32,851 bases of DNA from IMG/VR virus record IMGVR_UViG_3300031787_000508, positions 1 through 32,851 of that record, one strand, 5' to 3'. Shown here in pieces: positions 26,966-32,851 of this stretch; position 1 is the first letter of the stretch, and each line of letters starts with the position of its first letter. The stretch comes from a virus. The translations under genes and the position numbers were made by a program. The notes beneath the pieces are model-generated. The model had not been told where the DNA came from. It searched no databases and worked only from the letters and a program-made list of their open reading frames with translations.

Positions 26966-29017
26966 ATGGCAACAGATAAACAAGTCGGTATGGAACAAAA
27001 TGAGTTTGACGAACCAACTGAGTCCGATAAAGAACTTGTTGGATTTGTTGTAGACCATTGCAATCGGTGGCGTGACTACCGAGATGTTAACTTCCTCCCT
27101 GATTGGCTAGAGTACGAACGCATCTTCCGTGGTCAATGGGCTTCTGAAGACAAAACCCGTGAGTCTGAGCGTTCACGAATCGTTACCCCTGCTACCCAAC
27201 AAGCCGTAGAGACTCGTCATGCTGAGATCATGGAAGCAATCTTTGGTCAAGGCGATTTCTTTGATATTGAAGACAACATACAAGATGTAGGCGGTAATCC
27301 CATAGATGTTGAGATAATCAAGGCTCAACTGATGGAAGACTTCAAGAAAGACAAAATCCGCAAAGCAATCGACCAAATTGAGTTGATGGCTGAAATCTAC
27401 GGCACAGGCATTGGCGAAGTTGTGGTTATGACTGAGAAGGAGTATGTTCCTTCCACTCAACCAATCCCAGGCCAAGTTGGACAAGCGGCTATTGGAGTTT
27501 TAGAGAGAGACAGAATTGCTGTAAAGATTTCTCCTGTAAATCCAAAGAACTTCTTGTTTGACCCAAATGGCACAAGCGTAAATGACTGTATGGGCGTGGC
27601 TATCGAGAAATATGTCTCTATCCACAAGATTGTCCAAGGCATAGAGGCTGGTATCTACCGAAAAGTAGACATCACCACTACTGGTGAAGATACAGACCTA
27701 GAGCCTACCCAAGAAGTTAGTCAATATCAGGACGAGAAGGTTCTTCTCCTGACCTACTACGGCTTAGTTCCACGGGAATACCTAGAGAATCTAGAAGAAA
27801 ATAAAGAGATAGTAGATTTATTTCCAGAGAATTCTGCGGCAGATGACTATACAGACATGGTAGAAGCCATTGTTGTGATTGCCAATGATGGGCAACTCTT
27901 AAAGGCTGAAGCCAATCCCTACATGATGAAGGATCGTCCCGTCTTGACCTATCAAGATGACACAGTTCCTAATCGCTTGTTGGGCAGAGGAACAGTAGAA
28001 AAAGCGTTCAATATGCAAAAGGCTATTGACGCACAGACTCGTAGCCACTTGGATTCTTTGGCATTGACTACTAGCCCCATGATTGCTATGGATGCTACTC
28101 GTTTACCACGAGGAATGAAGTTTGAAGTAAAGCCTGGCAAGGCAATCCTTACCAATGGCGCACCTTCTGAGATTCTCTACCCCTTCAAGTTCGGTCAAAC
28201 TGACCCCAACAACTTGGCTACGGCACGAGACTTTGAGCGTATGTTGTTACAAGCAACGGGAACTCTTGATTCTCAGGGAATGATTAGCAATGTGGCTAGA
28301 GATGGTGGTCAAGGCGGTATGTCTATGGCTGTTGCTTCTATCATCAAGAAGTACAAACGCACTTTGGTGAACTTCCAAGAGGATTTCCTAATCCCGTTTA
28401 TCAAGAAGGCGGCTTTCCGCTTCATGCAGTTTGATCCAGAGCGTTATCCTTCTGTGGACATGAACTTTGTTCCTACGGCTACGCTTGGCATTATTGCTAG
28501 AGAGTACGAGCAACAGCAGTTTATTGGCTTGTTGCAGACACTTGGCCCCAATACTCCTGTTTTGCCTGTGATCTTGAAAGGCATTTTGGCTAATTCAAGC
28601 CTATCTAACAGGATGGAATTGATTGCGATGTTGGACAAAATGGGTCAACCTGATCCACAAGCACAACAAATGCAACAAATGCAACAGCAATTGGCTCTGC
28701 AAGCGGCACAAGCACAGATTGCTGTCAACACTACTCAAGCAGAACAGAATCGGGCAGAGGCTACTAAGTTGTCTGTTGAGGCTCAGTTGATGCCACAAGA
28801 AGTGCAAGCCAAGATGAGTGCGTCTTTGACTAAGAATCTACCCAATGATGCTGATGCCAACCAAAGAGAGTTCGATAAGCGAGTCAAGATTGCTGATTTG
28901 ATGCTTAAAGAGGCTGACATTAAGAATAAGAGCAAGATTGTTGAGTTACAGATGGCTGATAAGCGTGGGCAGGTAGAGAACGACTTTCTAGACAGGCTTT
29001 CTAAGGAACTTTCCTAA
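26966..29017 (+). CDS. Portal protein
   Basis: 683 residues from ATG 26966, with GGGG seven bases ahead; an upstream TTG is disfavoured. The core GRGTVEKAFNMQKAIDAQTR, SLALTTSPMIAMDATRLPRG and later FMQFDPERYPS fit P22-like portals of short-tailed phages. The C-terminal part (about 555-640) is Gln/Ala-rich coil (QAQQMQQMQQQLALQAAQAQ), reminiscent of the P22 portal barrel. It forms the twelve-fold DNA gate at one capsid vertex and binds terminase and adaptor. The next gene begins at the stop (TAATG). Confidence 0.88.
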   Translation: MATDKQVGMEQNEFDEPTESDKELVGFVVDHCNRWRDYRDVNFLPDWLEYERIFRGQWASEDKTRESERSRIVTPATQQAVETRHAEIMEAIFGQGDFFDIEDNIQDVGGNPIDVEIIKAQLMEDFKKDKIRKAIDQIELMAEIYGTGIGEVVVMTEKEYVPSTQPIPGQVGQAAIGVLERDRIAVKISPVNPKNFLFDPNGTSVNDCMGVAIEKYVSIHKIVQGIEAGIYRKVDITTTGEDTDLEPTQEVSQYQDEKVLLLTYYGLVPREYLENLEENKEIVDLFPENSAADDYTDMVEAIVVIANDGQLLKAEANPYMMKDRPVLTYQDDTVPNRLLGRGTVEKAFNMQKAIDAQTRSHLDSLALTTSPMIAMDATRLPRGMKFEVKPGKAILTNGAPSEILYPFKFGQTDPNNLATARDFERMLLQATGTLDSQGMISNVARDGGQGGMSMAVASIIKKYKRTLVNFQEDFLIPFIKKAAFRFMQFDPERYPSVDMNFVPTATLGIIAREYEQQQFIGLLQTLGPNTPVLPVILKGILANSSLSNRMELIAMLDKMGQPDPQAQQMQQMQQQLALQAAQAQIAVNTTQAEQNRAEATKLSVEAQLMPQEVQAKMSASLTKNLPNDADANQREFDKRVKIADLMLKEADIKNKSKIVELQMADKRGQVENDFLDRLSKELS

Positions 29018-30546
29018 TGGATATTGGTGATTTAGAGCGAAAACTAGGCATTGATGGCCTATCTGCTGATGAGCAGATGGAGTTAGTTGGTGCTTTGCAA
29101 AAATCAGCACAAACACGACTAGAAATTGCTAACCAAGAGGCTATTGGCAAGAGTACAGAGGTTGTTATCCAAGGATTGAAGAAGATTAAGAGCGACTTGG
29201 AGACAAGGTTTAGCCAATTAAATGCCACCATTGAGTCAAAAGCCTCTAGTTTGAGGGATGGCAAAGATGGTAAGGATGGCAAAAATGGCAAAGACGGACT
29301 TGAGGGAAAGCAGGGTTTACAAGGTAGCAATGGTCAGAATGGTCGAGATGGGCGTGATGGCTTGGATGGGACTGATGGTATTAGTGTCACCTCTGCTCGT
29401 ATTGATTTCGATGGTAGCCTTATTATTGGGTTGTCTAGTGGTGTTGAACTCAATGTTGGTGAGGTTGTTGCTCCTGATCTTGCAGAAACCATCAAGGTTA
29501 TTACTAATGGTGGTGGCACTTCTCAGTCTGTACTCGATAGCATAGCCTCCCTACAAAACCAGATCAATACTCTGATTCCTAGTCAAACAGGTAATTCTGG
29601 CAAGTATCTGACAACCAATGGAACATCAACTTCTTGGGCATCTGTTGCTGGTGGTTTAAGTTACCAAGGTACATGGAACGCATCCACTAACACTCCTACA
29701 TTGGCAAGTGGCGTGGGTGTAAATGGCTATTACTACATTACAGCAACGGCTGGCTCTACTAACCTTGATGGCATAACTGATTGGCAAATTGGCGATTGGT
29801 TGTTGTTTAATGGGGCTAATTGGCAAAAGATTGACCAAAGTAACCTAGTTATAAGCGTAGCGGGTCGTACAGGGGCAGTTACTTTATCTAATACCGATAT
29901 AAGTGGTTTGGGTACGATGTCTACCCAAAATGCTAGTTCTGTGGCTATTACTGGTGGCACTGCAACTCTTACAAGTCTTACAACCCCTACTGTTCAAGCA
30001 ACAAACTCAGGTGGTTTAAGTCTTAAAAACTCTGCTGGCACAACCCAACTTAGCATGGGTGGTGGTGGTGGAGACAATTTATCTCTGAATGTATCAACAA
30101 ATATCAATGGCACAAACGCACAAGTAGACATAAGCCCAACTGGTACGGGTCATGTGCATATAAAGCCTACTGGTGTTAACTCTATTGAAATTGCTCCTAC
30201 TTATGTTGGCGATATAGACAACATGATAATAGGTGCAGTAACACCTAAGAATGGTAGTTTTGTAGATTTAAGCGTAACTGGAACAACAAGTTTTGATGGT
30301 AGCCAAGGAACTTCTGGACAAGTTTTAACTTCTGCTGGCTCTGGAAATACACCAACTTGGTCTAATATTCCTACACTTAACCAAAATACGACAGGTTCGG
30401 CTGGTTCTTTGGTAACAACCAACTTTACAATTGAGGAATCGGGTGGCAAGTTGCTGTTTAAATATGGCGCAACTACAATAGCCTCAATGTCTTCAACTGG
30501 AGTGATTACTTCAGCAACTAATATTATTGCAAATGGAACACCATAA
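29017..30546 (+). CDS. Tail fibre with collagen-like stalk
   Basis: 509 residues. Residues 1-80 form a helical N-terminal part; 82-123 are fourteen uninterrupted G-x-y triplets (GKDGKDGKNGKDGLEG and on), a collagen-like trimer stalk; from about 215 on a beta-rich fibre part follows with QGTWNASTNTPTLASGVGVN and GDWLLFNGANWQKID, the repeated tail-fibre module of many phages. The end TNIIANGTP echoes the small fibre-like protein at 6266. Probably contacts the host surface or links to the S74 fibre encoded next. Confidence 0.78.
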   Translation: MDIGDLERKLGIDGLSADEQMELVGALQKSAQTRLEIANQEAIGKSTEVVIQGLKKIKSDLETRFSQLNATIESKASSLRDGKDGKDGKNGKDGLEGKQGLQGSNGQNGRDGRDGLDGTDGISVTSARIDFDGSLIIGLSSGVELNVGEVVAPDLAETIKVITNGGGTSQSVLDSIASLQNQINTLIPSQTGNSGKYLTTNGTSTSWASVAGGLSYQGTWNASTNTPTLASGVGVNGYYYITATAGSTNLDGITDWQIGDWLLFNGANWQKIDQSNLVISVAGRTGAVTLSNTDISGLGTMSTQNASSVAITGGTATLTSLTTPTVQATNSGGLSLKNSAGTTQLSMGGGGGDNLSLNVSTNINGTNAQVDISPTGTGHVHIKPTGVNSIEIAPTYVGDIDNMIIGAVTPKNGSFVDLSVTGTTSFDGSQGTSGQVLTSAGSGNTPTWSNIPTLNQNTTGSAGSLVTTNFTIEESGGKLLFKYGATTIASMSSTGVITSATNIIANGTP

Positions 30547-30555
30547 AGGAAAAAT

Positions 30556-32052
30556 ATGGCAACGACAGTAACCCTAAAACCTAATGCGATTGACCTCTCT
30601 GGCTCTACTTCAGGGACAACCACATTGCAAGCAACTGCGGTGGCTGGTACTACCACCATCACACTTCCTGCGGCAACCGATACCTTGGTTGGTAAGGCAA
30701 CGACAGATACCCTGACCAACAAGACGCTGACCAGCCCAACGCTAACTACCCCTGTTTTGGGTACACCTTCTAGCGGTACTCTGACAAACTGCACAGGCTT
30801 GCCTAACGCTGGTTTGGTGAACTCAAGTGTGACGATTGGTGGAACAGCGATTGCTTTGGGTGCATCTAGTTCTACGATTACTAATGACCTGTCTATCTCA
30901 GGACTCACAGTAGGCAAGGGCGCGAATGCTGTGGCTCGCAACACTGCGTTTGGCATTACGGCTTTGGCGGCGGCTACTGGCAACTTTAACACAGGAATTG
31001 GCAATCTAGCGTTATTGACAAATTCAACAGGCACTTCAAATACAGCGGTAGGTGATAGCGCACTAAGGCTGAACACAACAGGCGGCTCTAATACCGCTAT
31101 TGGTCAAGGTGCAATTGAATCAAACACTACTGGGTCTGATAATGCGGCTATTGGAAAAGATGCTTTTTCCTCCAACACCACGGGGTCAAGCAATACGGCG
31201 TTAGGTAAAGGGGCGCTTGCCGCCAACACCACAGGTACTGAAAACACCGCTGTGGGTTATCACGCATTAGTTGCCAACACCACTGCTTCTTATAACACCG
31301 CAGTTGGTAGAAACGCTCTTGTTGCTTGCACAACAGGAACGCACAACACAGTTATTGGGCATAACTCAGGCGACACAATTACCACTGGTACAAAGAACAC
31401 CATCTTGGGTCGCTACAACGGCAACCAAAATAGCCTAGACATTCGCACATCATCAAACTACATTGTGCTGTCTGACGGGGATGGGAATCCAAGGATTACT
31501 GTTGATAATGGTGGAAAAACAAGAATTGGTCATGTTTCTTCAACCCCCGACAGTCAAGTTTCTACAAGAAACTCAGGAAGACAAGCATATTTTTTTACAA
31601 CAAGTGCAAGTAATGGACAAGATATTTGTAACATAGGAAATACTAATGGAGGTTATTCTTTTAACGCTTTTAGATTCTGGAACGGTGAAGTTGATTCTGG
31701 TTCTGTAGTTGGTACGATTTCTTGCACAACTGGTGCAACCGCTTACAACACTTCTTCTGACTATCGTTTAAAAAACACAATCTCTCCAATGACAGGTGCA
31801 TTGGATAAAGTTACAAGGCTAAAACCCGTTACCTATAAATGGAATTTAGACAATAGTAGTAGTGAAGGCTTTATTGCTCATGAGTTGGCAGAGGTATGCC
31901 CTGATGCTGTAACGGGCGAAAAAGACGCAGTAGATGCTAATGGAAAACCTGTCTACCAAGGCATTGACACATCTTTCTTGGTAGCCACACTAACAGCCGC
32001 CATCCAAGAACTAAAAGCAGAGTTTGACGCATACAAAGCAACCCACCCTTAA
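30556..32052 (+). CDS. Tail fibre with S74 chaperone domain
   Basis: 498 residues. N-terminal 1-120 is the Thr-rich PTLTTPVLGTPSSGTLTNCT type shaft common in phage fibres; 129-285 are YadA/haemagglutinin-head-like repeats of 17 residues (N-T-A-x-G); 401-498 is the peptidase S74 intramolecular chaperone, with S401-D-Y-R-L-K406 as the Ser-Lys dyad and cut site just before S401. The chaperone trimerises the fibre and then cuts itself off. AAAGGA precedes ATG 30556. Confidence 0.88.
   Translation: MATTVTLKPNAIDLSGSTSGTTTLQATAVAGTTTITLPAATDTLVGKATTDTLTNKTLTSPTLTTPVLGTPSSGTLTNCTGLPNAGLVNSSVTIGGTAIALGASSSTITNDLSISGLTVGKGANAVARNTAFGITALAAATGNFNTGIGNLALLTNSTGTSNTAVGDSALRLNTTGGSNTAIGQGAIESNTTGSDNAAIGKDAFSSNTTGSSNTALGKGALAANTTGTENTAVGYHALVANTTASYNTAVGRNALVACTTGTHNTVIGHNSGDTITTGTKNTILGRYNGNQNSLDIRTSSNYIVLSDGDGNPRITVDNGGKTRIGHVSSTPDSQVSTRNSGRQAYFFTTSASNGQDICNIGNTNGGYSFNAFRFWNGEVDSGSVVGTISCTTGATAYNTSSDYRLKNTISPMTGALDKVTRLKPVTYKWNLDNSSSEGFIAHELAEVCPDAVTGEKDAVDANGKPVYQGIDTSFLVATLTAAIQELKAEFDAYKATHP
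30940..31410 (+). repeat. 51-bp (17-residue) YadA-head-type repeats
   Basis: About nine imperfect units beginning N-T-A-[VI]-G and often ending N-T-T-G-[ST], inside the S74 fibre gene. The long open frame seen on the opposite strand over this stretch is a by-product of the repeat composition. Confidence 0.8.
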
Positions 32053-32064
32053 TAGGAGAAAACC

Positions 32065-32277
32065 ATGACAGAAACTATCACCCCAACAGAAATTGCACAG
32101 CACTACAGTGCCGCAATGGACTCAGTTAACCTCATCAACGCTGGACAGCCAGAAGACATGACAGCAGAAGATTGGGCAGACTGCTTGGCTCGTAACAAAG
32201 AGCATCTAAAGATTATGCTTGCCAAAGACTACTGGACAACAGAAGACCTGACTCCATTAACTACAGCAAGCGCATGA
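32065..32277 (+). CDS. Small acidic protein after the fibre
   Basis: 70 residues, MTETITPTEIAQHYSAAMDS with AEDWADCLARNKEHLKIMLA. Helical and acidic; small helical proteins with this AEDW-type helix commonly follow S74 fibres in environmental phages, perhaps as fibre-assembly helpers. AGGAG precedes ATG 32065; its stop overlaps the next start. Confidence 0.6.
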   Translation: MTETITPTEIAQHYSAAMDSVNLINAGQPEDMTAEDWADCLARNKEHLKIMLAKDYWTTEDLTPLTTASA

Positions 32278-32513
32278 CCCCAGAACTGCAAAAGTACTAT
32301 GAAGCCCGCTTTGACATGATGTCAGCAGACGGGTGGATAGACTTAATGGACGATATTGACACAATGATAAATTCGTTGAACAATATCAGTACAATCCCTG
32401 ATGAAAAAAGCCTACAATTCAAAAAAGGTGAACTTTCTATCCTAACGTGGCTAAAAACCTTAAAACAGGTCAGCACACAAGCGTATGAGGAATTGAATGA
32501 AAAGAATTTATGA
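32274..32513 (+). CDS. Small helical hypothetical protein
   Basis: 79 residues, MTPELQKYYEARFDMMSADG with two amphipathic helices, soluble. ATGA overlap with the gene before; its end overlaps the zinc-ribbon gene by 17 bases. M-x-A-D-G-W-x-D-L-M is a recurring phrase in phage structural regions. Role unknown. Confidence 0.6.
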   Translation: MTPELQKYYEARFDMMSADGWIDLMDDIDTMINSLNNISTIPDEKSLQFKKGELSILTWLKTLKQVSTQAYEELNEKNL

Positions 32514-32727
32514 ATTTGTCTGCGTAAGTGGACATCTCACCGAGAAACTTACTGATTATGAGACAGATGAAGTTCGGTGTTCAAGTTGCGGTGTGACAGC
32601 CAACCGCATCATAAGTGCTCCAAGCGTTAATTTGGAAGGGTGGTCTGGTCATTTTCCGTCTTCATGGATGAAATTTGAGAAGAAGCACACAGACAAATTA
32701 AAGCAAGAGCAAAAAGAGAACTCCTAA
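32497..32727 (+). CDS. FmdB-like zinc-ribbon protein
   Basis: 76 residues. RIYEFVCVSGHLTEKLTDYE and C-S-S-C-G (about 28-32) with NRIISAPSVNLEGW match small FmdB-type zinc-ribbon regulators, though the first Cys pair is altered (C-V-S-G-H). These occur in many phage late operons between fibre and scaffold genes. The TAA is the first codon of the terminal repeat. Confidence 0.7.
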   Translation: MKRIYEFVCVSGHLTEKLTDYETDEVRCSSCGVTANRIISAPSVNLEGWSGHFPSSWMKFEKKHTDKLKQEQKENS

Positions 32728-32851
32728 GCAGAAATGCCGAGTTTAATGTCCTAGAACCGATAACGGCAGGAAAAAGGAAGAATATGTTGATTGATAAAGA
32801 AGACGAGTCGCTAAGTGAGTTAGACATAGTTGAGGAACAAAATCAACTACC
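32725..32851. repeat. Direct terminal repeat, right copy
   Basis: Identical to bases 1-127. Here the stop codon of the zinc-ribbon gene is followed by the scaffold leader and the start of the scaffold gene, showing that the two window ends are the same place on a circle. Confidence 0.95.
32784..32851 (+). CDS. Scaffold gene, partial repeat copy
   Basis: First 68 bases of the scaffold gene, cut by the window edge; the full copy lies at 60-818. It is a duplicate caused by the overlap, not a second gene. Confidence 0.9.
   Translation, partial: MLIDKEDESLSELDIVEEQNQL

Noticed and set aside
30201-31076. Long open frame of 291 codons on the minus strand over the fibre genes
   Set aside because: It lies opposite two clear fibre genes, covers their Thr/Asn-rich repeats, has no ribosome site and Val/Pro-rich nonsense composition; it is a composition effect.

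Overview
The window looks like a complete circularised genome of a short-tailed double-stranded DNA phage (podovirus type). The first 127 bases are repeated exactly at the end, so the non-redundant genome is 32,724 bp and was cut inside the late operon. The portal, head-to-tail adaptor and tail-nozzle genes are of the P22/T7 short-tail kind, three large ejection-protein candidates follow the nozzle, and no tape-measure or tail-sheath gene is seen. The host is probably a Gram-negative bacterium: there is a nested Rz/Rz1 spanin pair, further lipoprotein-type signals, and a pair of Fur-box-like sites. A freshwater betaproteobacterium (Burkholderiales relative) is my guess from the gene style and moderate GC; the sequence does not prove it. 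I recognise no integrase, repressor, DNA polymerase or RNA polymerase.

Layout. (1) 24841 to the end, continuing across the join to 14001 (+ strand), is one long late unit. It runs small terminase, HNH protein, large terminase, portal, collagen-like fibre, S74-chaperone fibre, small proteins, scaffold, major coat protein, a probable decoration protein between two hairpin terminators, a row of small lysine-rich proteins, adaptor, nozzle, GNAT-like protein, three ejection proteins, and the lysis block with Rz/Rz1 and a GH19 endolysin. (2) 18140 down to 13998 (- strand) is an early recombination operon: Rad52-like annealing protein (DUF1071), YqaJ exonuclease, an SSB-like protein ending in DIPF, a PD-(D/E)XK nuclease-like protein and many tiny proteins. 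(3) 18264 to 20932 (+ strand) is a replication unit with a winged-helix-like protein, a DUF1376 replication protein, zinc-ribbon proteins and a RuvC-like resolvase. (4) 23992 down to 21072 (- strand) is a run of small accessory genes headed by a SprT-like metalloprotease and ending at a leftward terminator. (5) 24003-24840 is a non-coding control region of more than 800 bp with divergent promoters and two Fur-like boxes.

Four observations stand out. The first is a promoter followed at once by a compact, pseudoknot-capable RNA just before the DUF1376 gene; one of its segments can pair either inside the RNA or, by 7 perfect bases, with the start of that gene, which recalls phage C4 antisense RNA. 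The second is two families of short tandem repeats inside the DUF1376 gene, a candidate replication origin. The third is eight copies of the palindrome GTTTAAAC, falling in all three reading-frame registers, plus repeated start-associated sequences, in the leftward accessory block. The fourth is the pair of Fur-like boxes about three helical turns apart.

The parts work together as a virulent-style programme: leftward and rightward early units make recombination and replication factors that use host polymerases, and the late unit packages DNA, builds the capsid and short tail, and lyses the cell. Product names rest on motif recognition by eye; no database search was run.
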